DNA of 53,933 nt from Prevotella sp. (GTDB lineage: Bacteria; Bacteroidota; Bacteroidia; Bacteroidales; Bacteroidaceae). Positions 27,012 through 36,205 of the stretch are shown in pieces. Location of the stretch: assembly GCA_022773825.1 (NCBI GenBank), contig JALFOF010000006.1, forward strand, positions 1-53,933. The letters are read 5' to 3'. How positions within the stretch are numbered: position 1 is the stretch's first letter; the number at the start of each line of letters is the position of its first letter. Position numbers and translations under genes: made by a program. The notes under the pieces were generated by a model, which ran no database searches, was not told the origin of the DNA, and saw only the letters and a list, made by a program, of their open reading frames with translations.

Positions 27012-29528
27012 TTATGTGGTATGTTGTTTGCTTCTGTCGCGCGCTTGCAGCGTTATTATGGCGACAACGAGTATCGCCAGCAGTGCCAGAGCGGTGTAGG
27101 CAATGGTCTCTGTCGTGGAGATTGTGGTGGGTTTGAACTCCAGCACGACCTTATGCTTGCCACCTTTCACGCTGATGGCGCGGAGTACGTAGTTCACCCT
27201 GCCCACTTCCACGGGCTGTCCGTCAACGGTTGCCGTCCAACCGGGGTAATATACCTCGGAGAAGACTATCACGCCGCCTTGCGATGACTGCACGTCGTAG
27301 TGCAGTTCGTTGGGCAGATACTTCGTCATAACTACGGACGAGGTGCTGTCTTGCGCTGTGCTCTTGCCCAGTACGGTCTCGAATTTCTTGTCAGCCACAG
27401 CCGTGTTGCGCAGGTTTACCGTGCCAATGCCGTCGAGTTCCTTGTTGGCGTTGTCAACATAGCGTACCTCTGACACGAACCAGGCGTTGTCCATGGCTCC
27501 CGGGTTGGTAACGGGCATGGTCTTGCCGCCCTGCAATGGCACTATGAGGTACTTCGTGTTGAGCATATTGAGCACAGGCATCACGCTGTCGGTGTTCACC
27601 TTCGCCAAGTCGCCGCTTGCCTCATAGATGGCGGAGAACGCCTTTTGCATCTCAGGAGAGATATATGCTTCTATGAGTTCTTGGTAGCGGCGCAGCTTCG
27701 CGGGGTGGTAACCACCGATGGATTTGTGGAAGTATGACGTCTCGTTCTCGTTGAAAGTATTGCTCGCAAGGTTAAGGACACGGTAGTTAAGGGACTTGTC
27801 TTGCATGATGGCAAGGTCCGTCTCCGAAGGCTCTATGGGAGCGGTGCGCAGCGTGTTGCTGACAAACATATCGTCGTTGAGGTAGCGTTTGTTCACCTGC
27901 CACATATCCACGAGGCACACTACGGTGACTATTCCCACCATAACCATGGCGTTGAGTTTCTTCATGCGGTAGAGCATTACCGCGGCGGTGCATATCAGTA
28001 TTATCACCACTGAGCGCCAGCAGTCTGCCGTGAAGGTGGCTATGCGTATTGTCTTGAGGTTGTAAAGCAGTGGCGCGAGCTGGTCTTGCGGCAGGCCGTT
28101 CAATGCCCTCATCTCCGCGGAGGATACGAATGAGTCGAAGAACACCGTGGGCATCACGGCGAACAGCATGGCAACGCCGCCTGTAAGGGCAAGCGACACG
28201 TAGAGCCAGTTGACTTTCTTGCCGGCTATAACGCCCTTCACGCAGTCTGGCTCGTCAATGACGCGCTTCAAGGCGAGCATGGCGAGCAGTGGGATGGTAA
28301 ACTCCGCCACTACGAGTATGGAGGCAACGGTGCGGAACTTGGCGTACATCGGCACGTAGTCGATAAAGAAATCCGTCAGCCACATCATGTTCTTGCCCCA
28401 TGAGAGGGTTATGCTCAGCACGGTGGCGGCGAGCAGTGCCCACTTTATGGAGCCTTTCACGATGAACAGTCCCAACACGAACAGCATCAGCACGAACGCC
28501 CCCACGTAAACAGGACCGCTCGTTCCCGGTTGCTCACCCCAGTACTGACCCATCTGCTGGTATATCTGCATATACATAGGATCGCCTTTTTCCTGCGCTG
28601 CCTTGCAGTCGCTGATAGGCGACATTGACGAGCCGCCCTTAGCGTTGGGCACCAACAGCGTCCATGTCTCACTGATGCCGTAGCTCCACTGCGTTATGTA
28701 GTCGCGCTCCAGACCGCTTGATGTCTGGTTTGCCGTGTTGGCTTTCACCAGCTCGCTCTTGCCGCGCATGGACTCGTTCTGGTACTCCCACGTGTGGTAT
28801 AGGTTGGAAACATTGGTCAATACACCCAATAATCCACCTGCGATGCACACCGCCGAAGCCTTGAAGAAGTGCTTGTAGCGCTTCTCGCGTATGGCGTCGA
28901 CGAGGAAACCAATGACGAGGCAGAGGATGACGAAGAAGTAGTAATACGTCATCTGCACGTGGTTGGCGTTAATCTCGAACGCCGTGAAGATGCCCGTCAC
29001 CGCCAATCCGGCGAGGTATTTGCCGCGATAGGCGAGCATTATGCCTGCCAGCATGGGTGGTAGGTACGCCAACGCCATCACTTTCCACAGGTGACCGGCG
29101 GCTATGATGATAAAGAAATAGCTGCTGAAAGCCCATACCACCGCACCGAGCGTGGCGAGATACCAGCGGAAGTCGAACGCTCTGAGCAGAATGTAGAAGC
29201 CCAGCAGGTAGGCAAAGACATACCACACGTTCTCTGGTAACCACAGGTGGTAAGCCTGCATCACCTTGGACAGACTGCTGGTGGAACCGTATGACGGCGC
29301 GGTTTGGTACGTTGGCATACCAGAGAACACCGTATTGGTCCAGCGGGTCGTCTCGCCCGTCTTCTCTTGGTACTCGCTCGCCTCATGGCCAAGGCCGCGC
29401 CCGGCAGAGGAGTCGTGACGGTAAAGGATGCGCCCCTCCGTGTCCGCAGGGTAGAAATAGGCAAATGATATTGCGGCGAAAAGCAATACCACAAGCACGT
29501 CTGGCAGAAATCTTTTCAATGTGTTCAC
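27012..29528 (-). CDS. YfhO family polytopic membrane protein
   Basis: An 838-residue inner-membrane protein with about a dozen hydrophobic helices and long loops. The N-terminus LPDVLVVLLFAAISFAYFYP, SSYFFIIIAAGHLWKVMALA and the C-terminal soluble part VIVFSEVYYPGWTATVDGQP followed by a last helix (LALLAILVVAIITLQ) identify the YfhO family, GT-C-like membrane proteins implicated in glycosylating teichoic acids or envelope polymers in Firmicutes. Its substrate in Bacteroidales is unknown. It starts with GTG; no ATG is available upstream in the frame. Confidence 0.85.
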   Translation of the reverse strand: MNTLKRFLPDVLVVLLFAAISFAYFYPADTEGRILYRHDSSAGRGLGHEASEYQEKTGETTRWTNTVFSGMPTYQTAPSYGSTSSLSKVMQAYHLWLPENVWYVFAYLLGFYILLRAFDFRWYLATLGAVVWAFSSYFFIIIAAGHLWKVMALAYLPPMLAGIMLAYRGKYLAGLAVTGIFTAFEINANHVQMTYYYFFVILCLVIGFLVDAIREKRYKHFFKASAVCIAGGLLGVLTNVSNLYHTWEYQNESMRGKSELVKANTANQTSSGLERDYITQWSYGISETWTLLVPNAKGGSSMSPISDCKAAQEKGDPMYMQIYQQMGQYWGEQPGTSGPVYVGAFVLMLFVLGLFIVKGSIKWALLAATVLSITLSWGKNMMWLTDFFIDYVPMYAKFRTVASILVVAEFTIPLLAMLALKRVIDEPDCVKGVIAGKKVNWLYVSLALTGGVAMLFAVMPTVFFDSFVSSAEMRALNGLPQDQLAPLLYNLKTIRIATFTADCWRSVVIILICTAAVMLYRMKKLNAMVMVGIVTVVCLVDMWQVNKRYLNDDMFVSNTLRTAPIEPSETDLAIMQDKSLNYRVLNLASNTFNENETSYFHKSIGGYHPAKLRRYQELIEAYISPEMQKAFSAIYEASGDLAKVNTDSVMPVLNMLNTKYLIVPLQGGKTMPVTNPGAMDNAWFVSEVRYVDNANKELDGIGTVNLRNTAVADKKFETVLGKSTAQDSTSSVVMTKYLPNELHYDVQSSQGGVIVFSEVYYPGWTATVDGQPVEVGRVNYVLRAISVKGGKHKVVLEFKPTTISTTETIAYTALALLAILVVAIITLQARDRSKQHTT

Positions 29529-29627
29529 GTTTATGATGTTTTGTTAGTTTGTTCAGTACACCGCCACGCAGGCATTGTACGGCATTGCCTGTGCCCCGTA
29601 TATATAATACGGTGTCAGTAGCGATTG

Positions 29628-29635
29628 CAAAATTA
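29628..29635 (-). promoter_or_regulatory. Promoter -7 box of the YfhO gene
   Basis: TAATTTTG on the minus strand, about 100 bases upstream of the GTG start. I do not see a convincing -33 TTTG. Confidence 0.5.
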
Positions 29636-29712
29636 CAACTTTTTTTTTGAATACCAGCCCTTTTTACACTCTTTTTTTGACCGTTGCGCAAGTACCTGCG
29701 TTTCCGACCCGA

Positions 29713-29798
29713 TGTAATCGCTATGCTTTTACACCGCAATCGCTATGCTTTTGTGTTGTAATCACTATGCTTTTACTTGGTAATAGCTATGCGATTGC
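29713..29798. repeat. Family A repeat array A4, in a divergent gap
   Basis: Four 22-bp units, all in the same direction (GTAATCGCTATGCTTTTAC type, the last degenerate). Of the nine arrays this is the only one between divergently transcribed genes (YfhO and ompA). The remainder of the 29529-30089 gap holds the two promoters and the ompA leader. Confidence 0.88.
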
Positions 29799-29925
29799 TG
29801 AGCGCCCCCGATGCTCGCCTCTTAAAAACTTGATGCTCTTTCTGCGGTTTCTTGTTGTTAACGTATATCAAACGTTGATATATATCAAGAAATTTTCATT
29901 GTAATACGCTTATTGTCGTAAAAGT

Positions 29926-29957
29926 TTTGTGCGACCGAAAGCTTTGTAGTAATTTTG
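29926..29957 (+). promoter_or_regulatory. Promoter of ompA
   Basis: TTTG (29926-29929), 20 bp, TAATTTTG (29950-29957): a near-consensus promoter. The leader to the ATG at 30090 is about 125 nt, long for this window, and A/T-rich just before the start. Confidence 0.8.
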
Positions 29958-30089
29958 CAGCAGAAATCGATGATGGAATGTTGTATGCGTACCAGTTTAA
30001 GGCAAGGAAAGACTGGGCGATACAGGCAAACAGGCATCTTAAAGCAAAGCAAAGATACAATTACTAAATATCTTATTATTATTATTACA

Positions 30090-31241
30090 ATGAAAAAGAT
30101 TGCAATGTTTATCGCAGCTGCTGCTATAGCAGTATCTGCAAGCGCCCAGAGGACTGTTATAACAAGTTCTAAGGCTGGCGACAACATTTATGTTGGCGTT
30201 AACGGTGGTGCTGCTACTACCCTCACAAAGAACAACAACTATGTTTACGATGGTGCTTTCAGCGTATTCCAGCCAGAGTTCGGCATCCGCGTAGGTAAGA
30301 ACTTCACCACAGTGCTCGGTGTAGCTCTCGACCTCGGTGCACAGATGAACGCACACAAGAGCGGATGTGCTTACTCTAACAAGACATTCTTCAACGGTGT
30401 TGAGGCTAACCTCCTCGGTACAGCTAACCTTATGAACCTCTTCGCAGGTTACAAAGGTGAGCCACGCGCATTCGAAATCATCGCTCTCGGTGGCTTCGGC
30501 TGGGGTCATGCTTTCCCATCAGACGTAGATTGTGTAAACACGAAGCTCGCTCTTGACTTCGCTTACAACTTCGGTTCAGACAAGCAGTGGCAGGCTTACA
30601 TAGAGCCAGCTATCACATACATGACAACTGCTTCTGTGAACAACTTCAAGTACAACATCAACGACTCTAAGTTCACCGTTAAGGCTGGTGTTAACTACAA
30701 GTTCGGTTGCTCTAATGGCAAGCACAACTTCGCTGTTGAGACTGTACGCGACCAGGCTGAGATTGACGGACTCAACGCTAAGATTAGCTCTCTCCGCGCT
30801 GACGTGGACGCAGCAAAGTCTGCTGCCGCTGCTAAGGACGCTAAGATTGCTGAGCTCCAGAAGGCTCTCTCTGACTGCCAGAACAAGCCAGCTCCTGTAG
30901 TAGAGAAGAAGGCTGCTAACCTCCAGCCATCTGTAGTATTCTCTCAGGGCAAGTCTGTTGTAGAAAAGAGCCAGCTCGCTAACATCGAGATGATTGCTAA
31001 GTACATGCAGAACAACAAGGACGCTAAGGTTAAGATCTCTGGCTATGCTTCACCAGAAGGCTCAAAGGCATTCAACCAGAAGCTCTCTGAGAAGCGTGCT
31101 GAGGCTGTGAAGGCAATCCTCGTGAAGAAGTATAAGATCGCTGCTGACCGCATAACTACTGAGGGTCTCGGCGCTACTGACAAGCTCTTCGACCAGGTTG
31201 AGTTCAACCGCGTTGCTCTCTTCAACGACACAACGAAGTAA
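30090..31241 (+). CDS. Major outer-membrane protein, OmpA family
   Basis: A 383-residue OmpA-type protein. Signal peptide MKKIAMFIAAAAIAVSASAQ, an N-terminal eight-stranded barrel (about 25-210), a coiled-coil linker (IDGLNAKISSLRADVDAAKS to LQKALSDCQNK) and a C-terminal OmpA peptidoglycan-binding domain (VKISGYASPEGSKAFNQKLS, RAEAVKAILVKKY). It anchors the outer membrane to the cell wall. Codon choice is strikingly uniform (AAC, AAG, GCT, CTC dominate) and differs from neighbouring genes, a sign of very high expression. The frame is open upstream to 29955, but that part overlaps the promoter. Confidence 0.93.
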   Translation: MKKIAMFIAAAAIAVSASAQRTVITSSKAGDNIYVGVNGGAATTLTKNNNYVYDGAFSVFQPEFGIRVGKNFTTVLGVALDLGAQMNAHKSGCAYSNKTFFNGVEANLLGTANLMNLFAGYKGEPRAFEIIALGGFGWGHAFPSDVDCVNTKLALDFAYNFGSDKQWQAYIEPAITYMTTASVNNFKYNINDSKFTVKAGVNYKFGCSNGKHNFAVETVRDQAEIDGLNAKISSLRADVDAAKSAAAAKDAKIAELQKALSDCQNKPAPVVEKKAANLQPSVVFSQGKSVVEKSQLANIEMIAKYMQNNKDAKVKISGYASPEGSKAFNQKLSEKRAEAVKAILVKKYKIAADRITTEGLGATDKLFDQVEFNRVALFNDTTK

Positions 31242-31286
31242 ATCACCACGGTCTTAGGACTGTAAAGACAGATTACTTTTAACATA

Positions 31287-31322
31287 GAAACCCCTTGGAG
31301 AACATTCTTCAAGGGGTTTCTT
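31287..31322 (+). terminator. Terminator of ompA
   Basis: GAAACCCCTTG (31287-31297) pairs with CAAGGGGTTTC (31310-31320), followed by TT. It lies directly ahead of the PfkB gene. Confidence 0.8.
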
Positions 31323-31351
31323 ATGCTACACAGCCAACATATTACTACGCT

Positions 31352-32269
31352 ATGAGGAGAATAATAGGGGTAGGGGAGACGGTGCTCGACATCATCTTCC
31401 GCAATGACCAGCCAGTGAAAGCGGTGCCAGGAGGTTCGGCGTTCAATGCTATAGTGTCGGTAGGACGCACGGGAACACCCTGCGTAATGGCGACAGAGGT
31501 AGGCGATGACCACGTGGGAGACATCGTTACAGCCTTTCTTAGGGACAATAACGTCGATACTTCGTATGTGTTCAGAAGTCAAGGGACGCAGTCTCACGTC
31601 TCACTCGCGTTCCTCGACGACAACAATGACGCACAGTATCAGTTCTATAAGAACCACGCCGTGCTGACGATGCACAAGAATATGCCGGAGGTTCACGAGG
31701 GCGATGTGGTGCTGTTTGGCTCCTATTTCGCCATAAACCCTAACCTCCGGGAGTATGTCAGCACTTTCCTCGCCAAGGCAAAGGCAAGCGATGCCATACT
31801 GTACTATGACATAAACTTCCGCGCTTCGCACGTAAAAGACCTTCCGCGGACGTTCGATTACATCCTTGAGAATATGCGTCAAGCGAGCGTTGTGCGTGGA
31901 TCAGCGGAGGATTTTGGCATCCTTTTCGGTACTACCGATGTGGAGGAGATATACGGTAAGCACATCGCGCCCTATTGCCCTTGCTTTATCTGTACCGACG
32001 CGGCGCGGCCAATACAGCTCAAAACGCCAGAGGTAGCAGCGTCATTCCCTGCCAAAGCCATTGAGACTGTAAGCACAATAGGGGCTGGTGACAACTTCAA
32101 TGCGGGCTTCTGTTACGCCCTTCTGAAGGAGAATGTCACGTGTCCGCAAGGCTTACGTGCCATGACGGTGGAGCAATGGCGGCCTCTTATCGCCATGGGA
32201 CAGCACTTCTCGTCGGCTGTTTGCCAGTCGTTGGATAATTACATACCTAAGGATTTCATCGTAGAGTGA
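31352..32269 (+). CDS. PfkB family carbohydrate kinase
   Basis: A 305-residue ribokinase-like sugar kinase, ATP-dependent and cytoplasmic. It has the N-terminal GGSAFNAIVSVGRTGTP motif (PfkB signature 1 region) and the C-terminal catalytic/anion-hole motif STIGAGDNFNAGFCYALL with the base Asp. Members phosphorylate fructose, ribose or 2-keto-3-deoxygluconate. The hexuronate transporters next door make a KDG kinase possible, but nothing in the sequence proves it; fructokinase is equally likely. The ATG at 31352 is used because the earlier in-frame ATG lies inside the ompA terminator. Confidence 0.87.
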   Translation: MRRIIGVGETVLDIIFRNDQPVKAVPGGSAFNAIVSVGRTGTPCVMATEVGDDHVGDIVTAFLRDNNVDTSYVFRSQGTQSHVSLAFLDDNNDAQYQFYKNHAVLTMHKNMPEVHEGDVVLFGSYFAINPNLREYVSTFLAKAKASDAILYYDINFRASHVKDLPRTFDYILENMRQASVVRGSAEDFGILFGTTDVEEIYGKHIAPYCPCFICTDAARPIQLKTPEVAASFPAKAIETVSTIGAGDNFNAGFCYALLKENVTCPQGLRAMTVEQWRPLIAMGQHFSSAVCQSLDNYIPKDFIVE

Positions 32270-32283
32270 CAGCCTTTATAATA

Positions 32284-32322
32284 CAAAAACGCCCCGCGGA
32301 TACTGTCCGCGGGGCGTTTTTG
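32284..32322. terminator. Bidirectional terminator between PfkB and MFS genes
   Basis: CAAAAACGCCCCGCGGA pairs perfectly with TCCGCGGGGCGTTTTTG around a 5-base loop; A and T runs on the flanks serve both convergent genes. Confidence 0.92.
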
Positions 32323-32340
32323 TGTTATAATAGCTGTGTG

Positions 32341-33792
32341 TTACTCGGAGATAACCACTGGCTTGTACTTCGGAACGAGGGTCTTCATTATGGTCCAACC
32401 TATGAGATAGGCTACCGCGCAGATGCAGAATACAATCATGTAGCCTGCTGGTTTGCCGTCGAAGCCCATGAACTGGAACGCGCTGCCCTGGCCTTCAGCG
32501 TATGTAAACAGCATTCCGGAGCCCTTGTTGATAAGGAATGAGCCTACGCCGCCAGCCATGGAGCCGATGCCTGTGATAGTGGCGATGGCAGATTTGGGGA
32601 ACATATCGCCCACGGTGGAGAAGATGTTGGCAGACCATGCCTGATGTCCTGCGCCGGTAAGTCCTATTATTATACATGGCCACCATACGCTGTATTCACC
32701 CAATGGCTGCGCGAAGAGTGCGAGAAGGGGGAAGAATGCGAAGATAAGCATGGCGAGCATACGGCCCTGATAGGGGTTCATTCCCTTCTTCTCGACAAAG
32801 AGTTTCGGCAGATAGCCACCGAACATGGAGAGGATGGTAACGATAGCGTAGAGCGTGAAGATAAGGGCTATGCCCATAGGTGAGTCTGATGAGTAGTGGA
32901 ACTGGTCAGAGAAGTATGCTGGTGCCCAGAAAAGGAAGAACCACCACACGCCGTCGGTCATGAATTTGCCTACGATGAACGACCAAGTCTGCTTGTGCCT
33001 AAAGGCTTCGGCGTAGCTCATCTGCTTCTCTTCCTCGCCCTTGTCCTCTACTGCCTCGTTCTCATAGTCCTGGTTTACGTATTGCAGCTCAGCCTCATTG
33101 ACGAACTTAGAGTTCTTCGGTTTGTCGTAAACGAAAATCCATACGCCAGCCCAGAGGAAGCCGATGGCACCTATTATGACGAAAGCCATTTCCCAACCCA
33201 TTGATTTTGCCAGCAGGGGAATGGTGGCAGGTGCTGCCAATGCTCCCACTGACGCTCCGGAGTTGAATATAGATGTGGCAAAGGCGCGGTCCTTCTTGGG
33301 GAAGTATTCCGCCGTCACCTTTATGGCAGCCGGGAAGTTACCCGCTTCGCCGAGCGCGAGGATGCAGCGGCAAGCGAGGAAGGCGTACATACTTACGGTG
33401 GCTATTGTCACTGCCACGTCGCCGGTAGCTTGTAGCAGGTCGGCCTTGCTGTTGAAGCCTGCGCCCATCCATCCCTCTGTGAATATTCCGCAGAAGGCGT
33501 GCAGTACGGCACCGAGTGACCATACTACGATGGCCCAGAGATAGCCTTTCTTCGTGCCCATCCAGTCAACGAACTTGCCGGCAAAGAGGTTTGCCACGGC
33601 GTAGAAGATTGAGAAGACTGCTGTAATGTTACCGTAGATAGCATCGTTCCAGTGAAATTCCGGGGCGATGAAATCTTTCCAGGTAAGGGAAAGCACCTGA
33701 CGGTCCATGTAATTCACTGTGGTGGCGAAAAAGAGCATCGCACACATCATCCAACGCCAGTTGGACATCTTGTTAGTTTTAACTGAACTCAT
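32341..33792 (-). CDS. MFS transporter, hexuronate (ExuT/ACS) family, copy 1
   Basis: A 483-residue, 12-helix major facilitator of the anion:cation symporter family, close in type to hexuronate (galacturonate/glucuronate) transporters. Conserved pieces include TTVNYMDRQVLSLTWKDF in helix 1 and its loop, the RxxLALGEAGNFPAAIK segment of helix 4 and EYFPKKDRAFATSIFNSGAS. The long central loop (KNSKFVNEAELQYVNQDYEN) is typical. It is paralogous to the gene at 34287-35765, with which it shares nearly every motif; the two may differ in substrate or regulation. Confidence 0.87.
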   Translation of the reverse strand: MSSVKTNKMSNWRWMMCAMLFFATTVNYMDRQVLSLTWKDFIAPEFHWNDAIYGNITAVFSIFYAVANLFAGKFVDWMGTKKGYLWAIVVWSLGAVLHAFCGIFTEGWMGAGFNSKADLLQATGDVAVTIATVSMYAFLACRCILALGEAGNFPAAIKVTAEYFPKKDRAFATSIFNSGASVGALAAPATIPLLAKSMGWEMAFVIIGAIGFLWAGVWIFVYDKPKNSKFVNEAELQYVNQDYENEAVEDKGEEEKQMSYAEAFRHKQTWSFIVGKFMTDGVWWFFLFWAPAYFSDQFHYSSDSPMGIALIFTLYAIVTILSMFGGYLPKLFVEKKGMNPYQGRMLAMLIFAFFPLLALFAQPLGEYSVWWPCIIIGLTGAGHQAWSANIFSTVGDMFPKSAIATITGIGSMAGGVGSFLINKGSGMLFTYAEGQGSAFQFMGFDGKPAGYMIVFCICAVAYLIGWTIMKTLVPKYKPVVISE

Positions 33793-34166
33793 TGATTAGT
33801 TTGTTATTTAGATTTAATGTTTTTTGCCGTGTTATCAGGCTATGGTGTACAGTTGGTGATGTAGTCTGCGGTGATTGCCGCAGGGTATCCACTCTTGCAA
33901 AGTTACGAAAATATATTGATATAAGTAAAGAAACATTTCGTAATACTGCCTTATTTAACGAATTTTAAGTACGAGGGGGCTTTTCTCCGCTGTATTGAGC
34001 GTAGAGTTGTTACATATATTATATATTAGTCGCCGTGCTATTGTTCCGGTGTTATGGGGGAAAGAGGGTGTTCGCGGCGCAAAGGGCGATTTGCTTACAG
34101 TCTGCAACTTTTTGCTCGTTTCTGCTTACGATTTTTATCTCATTGCGCTCTTGGAGGTATTACAAA
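33793..34166 (-). promoter_or_regulatory. Leader and promoter region of the first MFS gene
   Basis: This part of the 494-base gap contains a -7 box TAACTTTG on the minus strand (33905-33898), giving a leader of roughly 100 nt. I see no convincing gene or RNA structure in the rest; a possible 65-codon frame at 33995-34192 runs into repeat A5 and has no recognisable protein. Confidence 0.55.
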
Positions 34167-34258
34167 ACAATCGCTATGCTTTTACACGGTAAAAGCATAG
34201 CGATTGCGTTGTAAAAGCATAGCGATTACATTGTAAAAGCATAGCTTTCAGATTGTAA
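34167..34258. repeat. Family A repeat array A5 between the two MFS paralogues
   Basis: Four 22-bp units: one inverted (CAATCGCTATGCTTTTAC) followed by three forward (GTAAAAGCATAGCGATTAC type, the last diverged). The first two form a near-perfect hairpin. It begins 28 bases beyond the second MFS stop codon. Confidence 0.92.
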
Positions 34259-34286
34259 GTCGCGCGTGTGTCGCGGCGTAGTGCCG

Positions 34287-35765
34287 TCACCTGTCTGTTT
34301 GAGCGTCATCGGGTATGATAAGTCTCATTAATCCCCAGCCTATGAGGTACATCATGGCGAAGCAGCAGAATACTATCATGTATGCCGCTTGTTTGCCCTC
34401 GTAGCCCATGAAGTGGAAAGTCTCTCCTGCGTTGGCGGCGTATGCCAGCAGGCTGCCAGAGCTGAGCATCACGAGGTATGAGGCAGCTCCGCCCGCCATA
34501 CCGTTGATGCCTGTCACCGTGCCAATGCTGTTGCGTGGGAAGTAGTCGCCTATCATTGAGTAGAGGTTTGCTGACCAACTCTGGTGCGCGGCTGCCATTA
34601 TGCCCACCACTGTCACAAAGAGCCAAGGGGAGTAGGTGCCCAGCGGTACCGCGAGGAAGCCTATAAGCTCTATCAGCGCGAACAGGAACATGGAGCGTGA
34701 GCGGCTGGCATTTGGCGTCAGTCCTTGCTTTGTCATGAGGTGTGTGGGCAGGTAACCGCCCAAGACGGAGAGCATTGAGATGAGGTAGAGCATGACAATG
34801 AGCCCCATGCCCGTGGTGGAGTCGGCGGTATAACCGTAGAAGTCGTAGATGTATATCGGTGTCCAGAAAAGGAAAAACCACCACACGCCGTCGGTCATGA
34901 ACCTTCCTATGATTAGCGCCCATGTGTGGCGCATGGTAAGGCTGCGCAGTATGCCGATGCGTTCCTGCGTAACCGGCTCCGTGTTGTCCTCGGACTTGTT
35001 GGGTGGCAGCTCGTCGCTCATGTCGTCATCCTGTAATATATAGTCATATTCCGCTTGGTTAACGTAGTCGTTGTGCTGCGGCCTGACGTAGAAAATAATC
35101 CACAGTAGCATCCACAGATAGCCCACGGCACCCACCGCTATGAACGCCATCTCCCAGCCAAAGTTATTTGCCAGCACGGGTATTGTTACCGGTGCGATGA
35201 GCGCGCCCACCGAGGCGCCGTTGTTGAAGATGCTTATTGTGTACGCCCTGTCGCGTTTCGGGAAGTACTCTGTCGTCACCTTCACCGCGGCGGGGAAGTT
35301 GCCTGCCTGTCCTATCGCCATGATAAAGCGGCATGCAAGGAACATATAAATGCTTATTGTGGTTATTGGTAGCCCGGCAACGCCGAAGTTGTGCAGCGTC
35401 TCCTTGGCACCGTTGAAGTCTGCCGTCCACACCCCTGTCAGCACGCCGCAGGTCGCAATGCCGCAGAAGGCGTGGAGCATGGCGCCGAGGCTCCATAGCG
35501 CTACTGCCCAGGCATAGCCCCTGCGCACGCCTACTATGTCCATGAATTTGCCTGCCAAAAGCATACTTATGGCATAGACGAGCGAGAATAGCGAGGTAAT
35601 CCTGCCGTAGTCCTCGTCGCTCCACGCAAATTCCGGGGCGATAAAGTCTTTCCATGTCAGCGACAGCACTTGGCGGTCCATATAGTTTATCGTGGTAGCA
35701 AGGAACAGCATGCTACACACCATCCATCTGAAGTTAGTCCTTCGGGCAGTTTGTATTGGGCTCAT
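34287..35765 (-). CDS. MFS transporter, hexuronate (ExuT/ACS) family, copy 2
   Basis: A 492-residue, 12-helix transporter, paralogue of the preceding gene (shared TINYMDRQVLSLTWKDF, RFIMAIGQAGNFPAAVKV, EYFPKRDRAYTISIFNNGAS, and the FMGYEGKQAAYMIVFC end). It has a longer, more acidic central loop (DDDMSDELPPNKSEDN). Predicted to import hexuronates such as galacturonate by cation symport, which suits the divergent rhamnogalacturonan lyase gene. A -7 box TAACTTTG lies on the minus strand at 35869-35862. Confidence 0.87.
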   Translation of the reverse strand: MSPIQTARRTNFRWMVCSMLFLATTINYMDRQVLSLTWKDFIAPEFAWSDEDYGRITSLFSLVYAISMLLAGKFMDIVGVRRGYAWAVALWSLGAMLHAFCGIATCGVLTGVWTADFNGAKETLHNFGVAGLPITTISIYMFLACRFIMAIGQAGNFPAAVKVTTEYFPKRDRAYTISIFNNGASVGALIAPVTIPVLANNFGWEMAFIAVGAVGYLWMLLWIIFYVRPQHNDYVNQAEYDYILQDDDMSDELPPNKSEDNTEPVTQERIGILRSLTMRHTWALIIGRFMTDGVWWFFLFWTPIYIYDFYGYTADSTTGMGLIVMLYLISMLSVLGGYLPTHLMTKQGLTPNASRSRSMFLFALIELIGFLAVPLGTYSPWLFVTVVGIMAAAHQSWSANLYSMIGDYFPRNSIGTVTGINGMAGGAASYLVMLSSGSLLAYAANAGETFHFMGYEGKQAAYMIVFCCFAMMYLIGWGLMRLIIPDDAQTDR

Positions 35766-36205
35766 ATCGTCGTAAAGCGGTTATAACCAGTTGGCGGCAG
35801 GGGCTCGACAGCGGGCGCGGGGCGGCGTGAAGCCTGCTTGCCAGGATATTCTTTATTAGTGCAAAGTTAATAAAAATATGGCACACAAATACAGAACAAC
35901 GTGCCAATTAATCTTTGTTAACGCAAAAAGTGCTGATATATACGGGAAAAAGTGTTAACTTTGCCGCGTGCAAACTTAAACAACCAATTGCATGGCACGT
36001 TGAAGTTGATGCTTCATGTGCGCAATTCTAATGAATGGCGGCAGTGGAACGAGAGTTTCGCTGCCGTTCTTTATAGCTGGAAGAAGCAGGCGCGTGGCAT
36101 TAAACCTTTGTCCCCGCCCAACGTCATAATTATAAGGGTACGGTGCGGTGTCAGCCGCATGATACCGGCAGACCATACTGTCAACTAACTAAAACAATAT
36201 ACAAC
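35766..36205. promoter_or_regulatory. Divergent control region between MFS copy 2 and the PL11 lyase
   Basis: A 440-base gap. A minus-strand -7 box (35869-35862, TAACTTTG) serves the transporter and a plus-strand box (35956-35963, TAACTTTG) serves the lyase. The lyase leader would be about 235 nt, unusually long, but I recognise no riboswitch or leader peptide. A regulator acting between the two boxes could coordinate both genes (inference). Confidence 0.6.

Noticed and set aside
33995..34192. 65-codon open frame between the MFS genes
   Set aside because: It runs into repeat array A5 and resembles no protein; most likely chance.
35952..36188. 78-codon frame in the PL11 leader, possible leader peptide
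   Set aside because: Its start overlaps the promoter -7 box, so it could not be translated from that transcript.
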